A DNA stretch of 64,000 nucleotides from Bradyrhizobium sp. 190 (GTDB lineage: Bacteria > Pseudomonadota > Alphaproteobacteria > Rhizobiales > Xanthobacteraceae), in contig NZ_JADPJL010000023.1 of the NCBI RefSeq assembly GCF_023073415.1, positions 1-64,000 on the forward strand, written 5' to 3'. Numbering within the stretch: the stretch's first letter is position 1; the number at the start of each line of letters is the position of its first letter. Below, in pieces: positions 35,266 through 44,136 of this stretch. Both the position numbers and the translations under genes were made by a program. The notes beneath the pieces are model-generated. The model saw nothing but the letters and a program-made list of their open reading frames with translations. It had not been told where the DNA came from and did no database searches.

Positions 35266-36735
35266 ATGGGTGAGAGTGCCACCATTTCCGCAACGGCCAA
35301 GCACGATAACGACGGCGTCATCGAGACCAGCATCCCTGCGCGGCTCGATAGCCTGCGCTGGGGCGGCTTTCATACCCGCGTGGTGACTGCGCTCGGCGTC
35401 ACCTGGATACTGGACGGGCTGGAAGTCACGCTTGCGGGCGCGCTGTCGGGCGCGCTGAAGGAAAGCCCGACGCTGCAATTTTCGAACTTCGATGTTGGCC
35501 TCGCCAACAGCGCCTACCTCGCGGGCGCCGTGCTGGGCGCTCTCGGTTTCGGCTGGCTGACGGACCGGATCGGACGCAAGAAACTGTTTTTCATTACGCT
35601 CGCGCTCTATCTCACCGCGACCGCAGCCACCGCGCTGTCGTGGAATTTGGCGAGCTATGCGCTGTTTCGCTTCCTGACCGGGGCGGGGATCGGTGGCGAA
35701 TACACCGCGATCAATTCGACGATCCAGGAACTGGTGCCGGCGCGCTATCGCGGCTGGACCGACCTCGTGATCAACGGCAGCTTCTGGATCGGGGCTGCGA
35801 TTGGCGCGGTCGCCGCCATCGTGCTGCTCGATCCCAAGGTGCTCGCTCCGGATCTCGGCTGGCGGATGGCCTATTTGATCGGCGCCGCGCTCGGCCTGAT
35901 CGTCTTCGTGATGCGGATGTGGATTCCGGAAAGCCCGCGCTGGCTGATGATCCATGGCCGGCCCGAAGAGGCGCACGCGATCGTCGACGATATCGAGAGG
36001 GCAGCTACGAGACATTCGGATCATCCGGCCGATGAGGTGTTCCCGAAGGTCAGGTTGAAGATGCGCACCCACACCCCGCTTGGAGAAGTGGCGCGAACGC
36101 TGTTCACGACTTACCGGCAGCGTTCGCTGGTCGGGCTGGTGCTGATGGTCTCGCAGGCGTTTTTCTACAACGCCATCTTCTTTACCTTCGCGCTGATACT
36201 GACCGATTTCTTCGGCATCCCGGCAAATGATGTCGGCTGGTACATCCTGCCCTTCGCGGCAGGTAATTTCCTGGGACCGCTGTTGCTCGGCCGCCTGTTC
36301 GACACGCTGGGCCGGCGCATGATGATCACGGTGACCTATGGCGTCTCGGGCATTTTGCTCGCGCTGTCGGGCTATCTGTTCTCGATCGGCGTTCTGACGG
36401 CGCAGACCCAGACCATCGCCTGGATGGTGATCTTCTTCTTTGCCTCGCCGGCGGCAAGTGCGGCCTATCTCACCGTCAGCGAGACGTTTCCGCTGGAGGT
36501 GCGCGCCCTTGCAATTGCTCTGTTTTACGCGATCGGAACGGGCATTGGCGGCGTGGCGGGACCGGCCCTGTTCGGCGCCCTGATCGATACCGGATCGCGC
36601 AACAGCGTTTTCGTAGGTTACCTGTTCGGGGCGGCATTGATGATCGTGGCCGCTGCCGTCGCGTGGCGGTATGCCGTTGCGGCCGAGCGCAAGTCGCTCG
36701 AATCTGTCGCACGGCCGCTCGCATTTGTGGAGTAG
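35266..36735 (+). CDS. MFS transporter (sugar/metabolite porter type)
   Basis: About 489 residues, 12 predicted membrane segments. It has the MFS loop motifs GWLTDRIGRKKLFF after TM2 and RLFDTLGRRMMI after TM8, plus the sugar-porter-like PESPRWLM before the central loop and TGAGIGGEYTAINS in TM4. It should be a proton-coupled carrier of a small organic solute. ATG 35266 is preferred; a longer in-frame start at 35233 adds no conserved sequence. Six bases separate it from otsB, so the three genes to 39236 may form an operon, though sugar specificity is not shown. Confidence 0.88.
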   Translation: MGESATISATAKHDNDGVIETSIPARLDSLRWGGFHTRVVTALGVTWILDGLEVTLAGALSGALKESPTLQFSNFDVGLANSAYLAGAVLGALGFGWLTDRIGRKKLFFITLALYLTATAATALSWNLASYALFRFLTGAGIGGEYTAINSTIQELVPARYRGWTDLVINGSFWIGAAIGAVAAIVLLDPKVLAPDLGWRMAYLIGAALGLIVFVMRMWIPESPRWLMIHGRPEEAHAIVDDIERAATRHSDHPADEVFPKVRLKMRTHTPLGEVARTLFTTYRQRSLVGLVLMVSQAFFYNAIFFTFALILTDFFGIPANDVGWYILPFAAGNFLGPLLLGRLFDTLGRRMMITVTYGVSGILLALSGYLFSIGVLTAQTQTIAWMVIFFFASPAASAAYLTVSETFPLEVRALAIALFYAIGTGIGGVAGPALFGALIDTGSRNSVFVGYLFGAALMIVAAAVAWRYAVAAERKSLESVARPLAFVE

Positions 36736-36741
36736 GATGAG

Positions 36742-37578
36742 ATGAACGAGGATCTCTTGGAAATGCCATTGGAAGAAGATATCGTCCGTGAAGACGACGC
36801 TGCGCCGGAAACCGTTCCGGTGCCGAGTTCGCTGGTGCCGCATTTGAGCGAAACCGCGATCCTGCTCGACGTAGACGGCACGCTGCTCGATCTGATGCCG
36901 ACGCCGCGCGAAGTCTGGGTGCCGCCGGGCCTGGTGAAGACCTTGAATCGCCTGCTGGTGCGAACCAACGGCGCGCTGGCGCTGGTCAGCGGACGCTCGC
37001 TCAACGACATCGACCTGATCTTCGCGCCTGATCAATTCCCGGCCGTCGGCGGTCATGGCGCCGAGATGCGGATCGAGCCGGATAGCGAGTCAGTGGATGC
37101 CCATGCGCCGCCGATGGACAAGGAATTGAAGCGCCGACTGGCCGCGATCGCAAAGCTCAGCCCGGGAATATTGCTGGAAGACAAGGGCTATTCGCTGGCG
37201 CTGCATTATCGCCTCGCGCCGCACGCCGAGAAGGCGATCTATGCCGCGGTGTCGCTGATCAGGGCCGATCTTCCCAACGCGCCGATCGAGGTGCTGCCGG
37301 GCAAATGCGTCTGCGAGATCAAGCATTCCGGATTCACCAAGGCGACCGGTGTGCACGAACTGATGACGCGCGAACCTTTCAAGGGCCGCCGGCCGTTCTT
37401 CATCGGCGACGACGTCACCGACGAGACCGTCTTTGCAATCATGCCTGATCTCGATGGTCTCGCCTTCTCCGTCGGCCGCCGCGCCAAGGGCGTCGCCGGA
37501 CACTTCGATGCTCCCAGCGATGTCAGGGAATTCCTTACACACCTGCTTGATGACGAAAGGGACGCATCGCTGCCATAA
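36742..37578 (+). CDS. otsB: Trehalose-6-phosphate phosphatase
   Basis: A 278-residue HAD-superfamily phosphatase: nucleophile motif LLDVDGTLLDL, LVSGRSLNDID, the Lys of KATGVHELM, and the metal motif FFIGDDVTDETVF. It dephosphorylates trehalose 6-phosphate to trehalose in the cytoplasm. It has a 30-residue acidic N-terminal extension. It precedes otsA, together giving the OtsAB route for an osmotic and desiccation protectant. Confidence 0.95.
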   Translation: MNEDLLEMPLEEDIVREDDAAPETVPVPSSLVPHLSETAILLDVDGTLLDLMPTPREVWVPPGLVKTLNRLLVRTNGALALVSGRSLNDIDLIFAPDQFPAVGGHGAEMRIEPDSESVDAHAPPMDKELKRRLAAIAKLSPGILLEDKGYSLALHYRLAPHAEKAIYAAVSLIRADLPNAPIEVLPGKCVCEIKHSGFTKATGVHELMTREPFKGRRPFFIGDDVTDETVFAIMPDLDGLAFSVGRRAKGVAGHFDAPSDVREFLTHLLDDERDASLP

Positions 37579-37775
37579 TGTTTTTCGTCTCGTCGGCTTT
37601 CGAACATAGATTCTCGCGCTTGATGCCGAGGTTCGCGGTAAATTTTATTTTTCGTGAGTTCCGGTGAGTTCCTGCACGCGCTAGCCCGAATTTGGTTTCA
37701 ATTCGTTGAAAGGGTGATCAGGAACCATATTGATGAACGGTTGTTAACGCGAGCGAACCAACAGGAGGGGACTTG

Positions 37776-39236
37776 GTGAACCTCGTCGTCGTCTCAAACC
37801 GCGTTTCGCGCGGAAAACCCAACGAACCCATGACGGGGGGACTCGCGGCGGCGCTATTGCCGATCGTCGAGAAGTCGGGCGCGATCTGGGTCGGTTCCAG
37901 CGGACGGGTCCGCGACGGGAACCAGAAGGAACCGTTTGCAGAAGTCGAGGCTCTTGGCGCCGGCGCGCTGGCGATGCTGGACCTGCCGGCCGCGCATTAC
38001 GGCGGCTATTACGAAGGCTTTGCGAATTCCGCTTTGTGGCCGGCGTTGCATTCGCGCGCCGATCTGATCCGCGCCACGCAGGAGGACTACCTCAGCTATC
38101 GCGAAGTGAACGCCTTCATGGCGCGCGCGCTGTTGCGATTCCGAAAGACGGATTCCGCGTTCTGGATTCAGGACTACCATTTCCTCGCGCTCGGCGCCGA
38201 ACTGCGCGATCTCGGCGTCACCGAGCCGATCGGCTTCTTCCTGCACACGCCGTGGCCGTCGCGTTCGGTGATCGGCGGCGTGCCGCATCATCGCGAGCTG
38301 ATCGAGGCGATGCTGGCCTATGATCTCATTGGTTTCCAGACCGACGAGGATTGCGAGAACTTCCTGTCTTACGCGCAGTCCGACCTCGGCCTCGTCGTGC
38401 ATGGCGGCGTCGTCGTTTCGCGCTACGGCCGGACGCGCGCCGCGGTATTTCCGATCGGCATCGATCCCGGGCAGTTCGCCCAGTTGGCGGCGAAGGCGTC
38501 GACCCATCCTGATGTCTCGCGGCTGCGTCGCAGCTTGAACGGCGAGAAGCTCGCGATCGGCGTCGACCGGCTGGATTATTCCAAGGGTCTGATCAACCGC
38601 ATCAAGGCTTTCGACCGGATGTGGACCCTGCATCCGTCGCTGGCGCGCACGGCGTCGCTGCTGCAGATCGCGACGCCCTCGCGCGGCGCGATCGAGGCCT
38701 ACGGCAATCTGCAGAGCGAGGTCGCGAGGTTAGTCAGCGACGTCAACGGTACGCATGGCGAGGTCGACTGGACGCCGATCCGCTATCTCAACAAGGGCTA
38801 CGGCCAGGCCGTGCTTGCGGGACTCTATCGCACCGCGCAGGTCGGCGTGGTGACGCCGCTCCAGGACGGCATGAATCTCGTCGCCAAGGAATATGTCGCC
38901 GCGCAAAACCCGGTCGACCCCGGCGTGCTCGTGCTGTCGAAATTCGCCGGCGCCGCCAACGAACTCGACACCGCGCTGCTGGTCAATCCGCACGATATCG
39001 ACAGCATGGCGCGCACGATCGCGATCGCGCTGTCGATGCCGCTGACCGAGCGGCGGATGCGCTGGGAAGCGATGATGGCCAAGCTGCGCGGCCACACGAT
39101 CCAGCAATGGTTCGCTGATTTCACCGATGCGCTGCGCGAATGCCAGCTCGACAGGGAAGAACTGGCGCCTGTGGTGACCGAGCCCGCGCTATGGCCGGTT
39201 CGCTCCGCCACCAATGGCGGCGCGCGGTATCATTAG
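37776..39236 (+). CDS. otsA: Trehalose-6-phosphate synthase
   Basis: A 486-residue GT20 glycosyltransferase: VVVSNRVSRG at the start, the ADP/UDP-glucose and acceptor regions WIQDYHFLALG, FFLHTPWPS, the RLDYSKGL motif with catalytic Arg/Lys, and TPLQDGMNLVAKEYVA. It joins UDP-glucose and glucose 6-phosphate. The frame begins at TTG 37773 but GTG 37776, six bases after AGGAGGGG, is the better start. A 197-base gap from otsB, without a gene, may hold its own promoter. Confidence 0.96.
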   Translation: MNLVVVSNRVSRGKPNEPMTGGLAAALLPIVEKSGAIWVGSSGRVRDGNQKEPFAEVEALGAGALAMLDLPAAHYGGYYEGFANSALWPALHSRADLIRATQEDYLSYREVNAFMARALLRFRKTDSAFWIQDYHFLALGAELRDLGVTEPIGFFLHTPWPSRSVIGGVPHHRELIEAMLAYDLIGFQTDEDCENFLSYAQSDLGLVVHGGVVVSRYGRTRAAVFPIGIDPGQFAQLAAKASTHPDVSRLRRSLNGEKLAIGVDRLDYSKGLINRIKAFDRMWTLHPSLARTASLLQIATPSRGAIEAYGNLQSEVARLVSDVNGTHGEVDWTPIRYLNKGYGQAVLAGLYRTAQVGVVTPLQDGMNLVAKEYVAAQNPVDPGVLVLSKFAGAANELDTALLVNPHDIDSMARTIAIALSMPLTERRMRWEAMMAKLRGHTIQQWFADFTDALRECQLDREELAPVVTEPALWPVRSATNGGARYH

Positions 39237-39245
39237 CAATATCCG

Positions 39246-39590
39246 CTAATAGCAGTACGACACGCCATCCAGCACCGGGCAACGCGCCTTGTTCGGCGCG
39301 CTCGGATTTTCCATCGGCACGTAACCGCCCTTGCCGTTACCGGCGAACACGCCGGGGCCGATCACGACCGATGACTTGTTGCCGATGATGACGCTCGGGT
39401 GCGGCGAGGCCAGCCTCGATCGCGAGCCATCGGCCCAGACGATGGAGTCACCTGCAAAGATTCCGCGCCGGCCGTCGTCACAGCTCACATCCACGCCCTG
39501 CTTGGTGCAGGCCTGCGCCATTGCCGGGCTGGCGGCGGCCCCCGCAAACGCCGAAATCAGAATCGAGAGCAAGAGCGTCCGCGCGATCAT
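39246..39590 (-). CDS. Small exported protein of unknown function
   Basis: A 114-residue product with a clear signal peptide (MIARTLLLSILISAFAGAAASPAMA-QA), then four cysteines (ACTKQ...VSCDD...ARCPV...SYCY) suggesting two disulfides. The motif IVWADGSRSRLASPHPSVIIG is seen in similar small alphaproteobacterial periplasmic proteins, whose role is unknown. The ATG ending at 39590 starts the signal peptide. Convergent with otsA, ten bases apart. Confidence 0.75.
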   Translation of the reverse strand: MIARTLLLSILISAFAGAAASPAMAQACTKQGVDVSCDDGRRGIFAGDSIVWADGSRSRLASPHPSVIIGNKSSVVIGPGVFAGNGKGGYVPMENPSAPNKARCPVLDGVSYCY

Positions 39591-39790
39591 TATTCCGTCC
39601 TCCACCGATGAGGTTGCCGCTTATCGTCGCCGATCGTGGCGGTATTCCGGTTCAAGGGCCGACAAAGCGCCAATTATCTGGGGCCGGGCGATCAAAATTG
39701 CCAAATAAATTCAACGAATTGGGGAAATTTTGGCGGCCGCGCCCGGCGTCCCTTGCAAAATCAGTGCTGCCCCTTCAAGAGAGGGCCTCC

Positions 39791-39880
39791 GGAGAGATGG
39801 CCGAGTGGCTTAAGGCGCACGCTTGGAAAGCGTGTGTGCGGGAAACCGTACCGTGGGTTCGAATCCCACTCTCTCCGCCA
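39791..39880 (+). tRNA. tRNA-Ser (anticodon GGA)
   Basis: A 90-base serine-type tRNA: acceptor GGAGAGA/TCTCTCC, D-arm GGCCGAGTGGCTTAAGGC, anticodon stem CACGC/GCGTG with loop TTGGAAA (anticodon GGA at 39825-39827), a long variable arm, T-arm GTGGGTTCGAATCCCAC, discriminator G and encoded CCA at 39878-39880. It reads UCC and UCU codons. Its last 12 bases plus TTT recur at 47544. Confidence 0.97.
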
Positions 39881-39883
39881 TTT
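39869..39883. other. Candidate left attachment site in tRNA-Ser 3' end
   Basis: CTCTCTCCGCCATTT covers the end of the tRNA and three bases beyond, and is repeated directly at 47544-47558. Integration at tRNA 3' ends, which keeps the tRNA intact, is typical of genomic islands. Confidence 0.5.
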
Positions 39884-39999
39884 GCACGATTTTGTGCGCC
39901 AACCTACGATCTTCTACGATCCTAACCGGCGCCGTCGAGCGCCTATGAGGCCGTGTCGGCCATCTCCTGGATCGTTCCCACGCGAGTTGAGTGACCCCC

Positions 40000-41268
40000 T
40001 CATTGCCAACGTCGAAAGATGACGCTCGCGTTGACACCCCCGAAGCCGAATCCGTTGGAAATCGCATGCTCCATCGGCATGCGCCTTGCCTCGCGGGCCA
40101 CGATGTCGACGCCCTCGGCCGCCGTGTCCGCATTGTCGAGATTGAGAGTGGGCGGCGCCACTTGGTCCCGCAGCGCGAGGATCGTGAAGATTGCTTCGGC
40201 TCCGCCGGCTGCGCCGAGCAGATGACCCGTTGCCGATTTGGTGGCGCTCACGGCAATTTTTCCGTCGCGGCCGAACACGGCTTTGATCGCTTCCAGTTCG
40301 GAAACGTCGCCAACCGGCGTCGAGGTGGAATGGGCGTTGAGGTGCTGGATATCACCGGGCCTGAGGCTAGCCTGCCGCAACGCCCCTTCCATGGCACGGC
40401 GCGCGCCGTCGCCGTCTTCGGGTCCTGACGTGATGTGGTAGGCATCGGCCGTCGTGCCATAGCCGACGATTTCGGCGAGCGGTTTGGCGCCGCGGCGGAT
40501 CGCATGCTCCAATTCTTCAATGACGAGGATACCGGCACCTTCGCCCATGACGAAGCCATCGCGGTCGCGATCGAACGGGCGGGAAGCACGCGCTGGCGTT
40601 TCGTTGAAGCTTGTCGAAAGGGCGCGGGCAGCGGCGAAGCCGCCGAGGCTCACGAGATCGATGCAGGCTTCCGAGCCGCCGCAAACCGAAACGTCGGCTT
40701 CTCCGGCCCGGATGAGGCGTGCGGCATCGCCGATCGCTTGCACGCTTGCGGCGCAGGCTGTGACTGGTGTACCGACCGGCCCCTTGAAGCCATAGCGGAT
40801 CGAGATATGACCGGCCGCGAGATTTGCGAGGAAGGACGGAACGGTGAAGGGCGAGAGGCGCCTCACGCCGCGCTGATCGGTGGTGCGAACCGCCTCGACG
40901 ATTGCCGGGAAGCCTCCGATGCCCGATGCGATCACGGTTGCGGTGCGCTCCATGGAATGCGCGTCTGAAGGAATCCAGGCTGCCTGTGCAATGGCCTCGG
41001 ACGCGGCGGCGAGGGCGAACAGGATGAAGCGATCCATCCTCCGCTGATCCTTGGGAGGAACGACCATGTCCGGATCGAAGCCTCCATCTGGGTCGTCGGT
41101 CTTCGTCGGAACGATTCCAGCGACTCGTGCGGGAAGGACGGCCGCCCATTCAGGGAGCGTGGCGAGTCCCGAGCGAGCCGAGAGCAACCGCGACCATGCT
41201 AGCTCACTGCCACAGCCCAGCGGTGATACCAATCCCACTCCCGTAACGACGATGCGACGCATGATCAT
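40000..41268 (-). CDS. Beta-ketoacyl-ACP synthase II-like condensing enzyme
   Basis: A 422-residue thiolase-fold condensing enzyme with the KAS II triad: Cys172 in VTACAAS, His in LNAHSTSTPVGD and His in SATGHLLGAAGG, with the C-terminal NGFGFGGVNAS. It would elongate an acyl-ACP with malonyl-ACP. It stands without ACP, FabG or FabD genes, so it is probably not the housekeeping FabF but an accessory copy for a lipid or secondary product. The start is ATG 41268 or the second ATG two codons later. It is the first gene to the right of the tRNA. Confidence 0.9.
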   Translation of the reverse strand: MIMRRIVVTGVGLVSPLGCGSELAWSRLLSARSGLATLPEWAAVLPARVAGIVPTKTDDPDGGFDPDMVVPPKDQRRMDRFILFALAAASEAIAQAAWIPSDAHSMERTATVIASGIGGFPAIVEAVRTTDQRGVRRLSPFTVPSFLANLAAGHISIRYGFKGPVGTPVTACAASVQAIGDAARLIRAGEADVSVCGGSEACIDLVSLGGFAAARALSTSFNETPARASRPFDRDRDGFVMGEGAGILVIEELEHAIRRGAKPLAEIVGYGTTADAYHITSGPEDGDGARRAMEGALRQASLRPGDIQHLNAHSTSTPVGDVSELEAIKAVFGRDGKIAVSATKSATGHLLGAAGGAEAIFTILALRDQVAPPTLNLDNADTAAEGVDIVAREARRMPMEHAISNGFGFGGVNASVIFRRWQ

Positions 41269-41350
41269 ATGACCTTCGAGGGGCTAGGCTCCGCCAGCTC
41301 TGCCAAAAGTGCCTGAAATAGCCGCGCACTCCTGTGTTTGATCATTGAGG

Positions 41351-42202
41351 TCATTCCGTCGCCAGTATCACGCGAGCCAGCTCCGACGGATTCTCGACAG
41401 CTGAGAAGTGGCCGGTATTTTCCAGCGTCACCATCTGCGCGGCAGGGATCAGCGACCGCGTGCGTTCGCGCTCATCTGTTCGAGACCAGTCGCTATCGCC
41501 ATAAATGAGCGTCACTGGCGCCGAGATCTGCCGATAGTAATCCCGTGCTTTGCTCCAGGATCGCCAGCCTGCCAGCACCTTGCGTGCGATCCGCTTGTAT
41601 CCCGGGCGGTGGGCTACTTCATCGAACTCAGCGAGCAGATCGGCCGGTAGTTTGCGGGGGTCGTGATATCCGCCGCCCATGATCTTGCCGAGGATCATCC
41701 TGTTTTCGAGCGAAGCATTGATCGCGCCAAGCACCGGGATCTGCAAACTTCCGATGATGAAATTTGCGAACCAGTTGCCCCGTCGAATACCGTCACCATA
41801 GCGGGTCTCGTAGTCGTATGGGTTGATCGCAAAGACACGCTTCATCCGCTGCGGAAGCGACGCCGCCACCGTGAGGGCCAATGCGCCGCCGATCGACTCG
41901 CCGACGACCGTGAGTGCCGAGAGGTCTAGTTCCTCGATGAAGCGAATGACGGCCTGCCTGAAGTCGGGTTCGTCGAAGCTCGCGCTCGGATCTATTGGTG
42001 AGTGGCCGTGGCCCGGGAGGTCAATGGCGTACACCGTGTGCGATCTGGCGAGTAGGGGCGCAAGACTGCGGAAATATTCGAGCTGCGTCCGGATCGTATG
42101 TATGAGGAGCAGCGGAGGCCCGCTGCCGGTCTTTTGAAAGCGTACGCTTAGCGTATCCGATATCTTCAGCAAACTTGGCTTGGCTTCAGTCATGCTGAGC
42201 AT
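41351..42202 (-). CDS. Alpha/beta fold hydrolase
   Basis: A 283-residue enzyme with the nucleophile elbow VVGESIGGALAL (Ser in GESIG), the oxyanion region LLLIHTIRTQLEYF, DLPGHGHSP, the acidic residue near LIYGDSDWS and the catalytic His in ENTGHFSAVENP. The usual HG of the first motif is HT here. Substrate unknown. ATG ending at 42202 with GGAGAGA ahead is chosen; an ATG three codons later is an alternative. It lies between the condensing enzyme and the TetR gene on the same strand, 31 bases after TetR. Confidence 0.87.
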   Translation of the reverse strand: MLSMTEAKPSLLKISDTLSVRFQKTGSGPPLLLIHTIRTQLEYFRSLAPLLARSHTVYAIDLPGHGHSPIDPSASFDEPDFRQAVIRFIEELDLSALTVVGESIGGALALTVAASLPQRMKRVFAINPYDYETRYGDGIRRGNWFANFIIGSLQIPVLGAINASLENRMILGKIMGGGYHDPRKLPADLLAEFDEVAHRPGYKRIARKVLAGWRSWSKARDYYRQISAPVTLIYGDSDWSRTDERERTRSLIPAAQMVTLENTGHFSAVENPSELARVILATE

Positions 42203-42233
42203 TCGATCTCTCCGTGCTTTGAAGGGCGCGCTT

Positions 42234-42812
42234 TCAAGCGGAAGCGGCGTCGCGAACCTGTTCGGCCGCGGCATCCAAAAGCGCTTGAGCCAGATCGGGG
42301 TCGTTGACGACGCGCGATAGCGTCACCGCGCCGACCATCGTCGCGAGAATGGCCATGGCCTTGCCGCGGGAGGCCTCGTCGCCGGTTCCTGCGAGGAAGC
42401 GGCCGAGCACGTCGAGGTGCGCCTTGATTCCCGCTTCGAATTCCGCCTTCACGTCGGGGCCCTGTCGGGCGGCATCTGAACCGAGCGCCACGATGGGGCA
42501 GCCGTCCATCTTTTCTCCGCGATGGTCGCCGCTGAGGTAAAACGCGATCACCGCGCCAAGTGGATCATCAGGATTTGCCGCGGCCGCGTCCGACCATCGG
42601 CCGGACGCGCTCTCCAATGCCCGCCTGGACGCCTCTACCGCCAAATCCTCTTTTGAGCTGAACTGCTTGTAGAAGGCGCCTTGGGTTAGCCCGGCCCCCT
42701 CCATCAGATCCTTGAGGCCGATGCCATCAAAACCGCGCTCCCTGAAGAGGCGGCTCGCCACATTGATCACGGCTTGGCGGTTCTCCGCGGCTTGAATGCG
42801 ACTCACCCGCAT
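42234..42812 (-). CDS. TetR/AcrR family regulator of the adjacent efflux operon
   Basis: A 192-residue regulator with an N-terminal helix-turn-helix (NVASRLFRERGFDGIGLKDLMEGAGLTQGAFYKQFSSKEDL) and a C-terminal ligand domain with DGCPIVALGSDAAR, as in LmrA/YxaF-like members. It diverges from the adaptor/RND operon, and three palindromes lie in the 214-base gap. It most likely represses both itself and the pump until an inducer binds. Confidence 0.92.
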   Translation of the reverse strand: MRVSRIQAAENRQAVINVASRLFRERGFDGIGLKDLMEGAGLTQGAFYKQFSSKEDLAVEASRRALESASGRWSDAAAANPDDPLGAVIAFYLSGDHRGEKMDGCPIVALGSDAARQGPDVKAEFEAGIKAHLDVLGRFLAGTGDEASRGKAMAILATMVGAVTLSRVVNDPDLAQALLDAAAEQVRDAASA

Positions 42813-42840
42813 CTTGGACCTCCATTTGGATTTCGGTCGA

Positions 42841-42861
42841 ACTCTATAACTCAGATAGAGT
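42841..42861. promoter_or_regulatory. Operator-like inverted repeat near the TetR start
   Basis: ACTCTAT-N7-ATAGAGT, perfect 7-base arms, 28 bases upstream of the TetR ATG. The ACTCTA half is the same as in the two palindromes further along, so it is probably a site for TetR autorepression. Confidence 0.55.
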
Positions 42862-42957
42862 GCGAACGCAATCTAACAAGCGGCGCGGCGCTGAATCCGA
42901 CGTTTCCGGGTAGAAAAGACCGGCTTTCCCAGATCACATTCCCGTCAGCGCCCCAAT

Positions 42958-42979
42958 TTAGATTGCGATCGAGCTCTAA
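42958..42979. promoter_or_regulatory. Imperfect TetR operator copy
   Basis: A 22-bp imperfect palindrome beginning TTAGATTGCGA and ending TCGAGCTCTAA, with the same outer TTAGA/CTCTAA and central GCGATCG as the perfect copy 30 bases later. Equal spacing of three helical turns suggests cooperative binding. Confidence 0.6.
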
Positions 42980-42987
42980 ATGGCCTA

Positions 42988-43009
42988 TTAGAGTTCGATC
43001 GAACTCTAA
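42988..43009. promoter_or_regulatory. Perfect 22-bp TetR operator
   Basis: The half-site TTAGAGTTCGA is followed at once by its exact reverse complement, a perfect 22-bp palindrome 17 bases before the adaptor start. A perfect palindrome this long directly before an efflux operon with a divergent TetR is strong evidence for an operator. Confidence 0.8.
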
Positions 43010-43026
43010 GCGGCTGGGAGATGGCA

Positions 43027-44136
43027 ATGAAAAAGAGCAGACTTTTGGTCTTGGCAGGTATCGCGATCGCCGCGTCCGGAGCAGCCGTCATCGCTACTCT
43101 TGTCATTCCCGCCCACGAAGCTTCCGCGGCGCGCGACCCGAGGCAGGAACCGCCGATGGTCAGCCTGGTAACGGCCGCGCGGGTGAGCGGATCCGAACGC
43201 GGTTTCACCGGGACCATAGGCGCGAGGGTGGAAAGCAATCTGGGTTTTCGCGTCGCCGGCAAGATCGTTGAGCGGCTTGTGAACGTCGGCGAGCAGGTAA
43301 AAGCCGGTCAGCCGCTGATGCGGATCGACGAAACCGACCTCCGCCTTGCGCTTACGGCGAAGCGCAACGCCGTCGCCGTCGCGCGTGCGTCTGTCGTTCA
43401 GACCGACGCCGATGAGCGGCGATACGCAAACCTCGTGAACGACGGATGGACTTCCAAGCAGCGCTACGAGCAGGCGAAGGCCGCGTCGGATACAGCCAAT
43501 GCGCAACTCGCCGCGGCTGAAGCCGAAGCTCGGGTCGCCGAGAATCAGGCGACCTATTCCGTCCTGATGGCGGACGCCGACGGAACGGTCACCCAAACGC
43601 TTGGTGAGCCGGGACAAGTAGTCTCCGCCGGCCAGACCGTCGTTCGGCTTGCCCAGGCCGGCCCCCGCGAAGCGGTGGTCGCGCTTCCCGAAACCATCCG
43701 TCCGGCGATCGGCTCGGTGGCCGAAGCCAGCATGTATGGGAGCGATGGCCGCCGCTACACGGCACATCTCCGGCAGTTGTCGGATTCCGCCGATGCCCAG
43801 ACCCGCACCTATGAGGCCCGCTATGTGCTCGACGGTGAGGCCGCCGCGGCCCCGCTTGGAGCGACCGTCACCATTCGGCTTGCGAGCAAGGAGACGCAGC
43901 CGGAAGTCCAGGTGCCGCTAGGGGCTGTGCTCGACGACGGACGAACGACCGGCGTTTGGGTCTTCGACAGCGCTGCCTCGACCGTACACTTCCGGCCCGT
44001 CAAGCTCACACGCCTGACCAGCGAATCCGCCGTGATCTCCGGATTGAGCTCTGATGATCGGGTTGTTTCTCTCGGCGCTCATCTCCTGCAGGAGGGCGCT
44101 CGCGTCAGGACTGCGTACGAAAACAGGAGCAACTGA
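43027..44136 (+). CDS. RND efflux periplasmic adaptor subunit
   Basis: A 369-residue membrane fusion protein: N-terminal anchor (LLVLAGIAIAASGAAVIATL), lipoyl half (VNVGEQVKAGQPLMRID), a full alpha-hairpin (ADERRYANLVNDGWTSKQRY onwards), second lipoyl half (ADADGTVTQTLGEPGQVV) and beta-barrel region. GGGAG is six bases ahead of the ATG at 43027, so this is preferred over the ATG at 43021. It overlaps the pump gene by one base (TGATG). Confidence 0.93.
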   Translation: MKKSRLLVLAGIAIAASGAAVIATLVIPAHEASAARDPRQEPPMVSLVTAARVSGSERGFTGTIGARVESNLGFRVAGKIVERLVNVGEQVKAGQPLMRIDETDLRLALTAKRNAVAVARASVVQTDADERRYANLVNDGWTSKQRYEQAKAASDTANAQLAAAEAEARVAENQATYSVLMADADGTVTQTLGEPGQVVSAGQTVVRLAQAGPREAVVALPETIRPAIGSVAEASMYGSDGRRYTAHLRQLSDSADAQTRTYEARYVLDGEAAAAPLGATVTIRLASKETQPEVQVPLGAVLDDGRTTGVWVFDSAASTVHFRPVKLTRLTSESAVISGLSSDDRVVSLGAHLLQEGARVRTAYENRSN

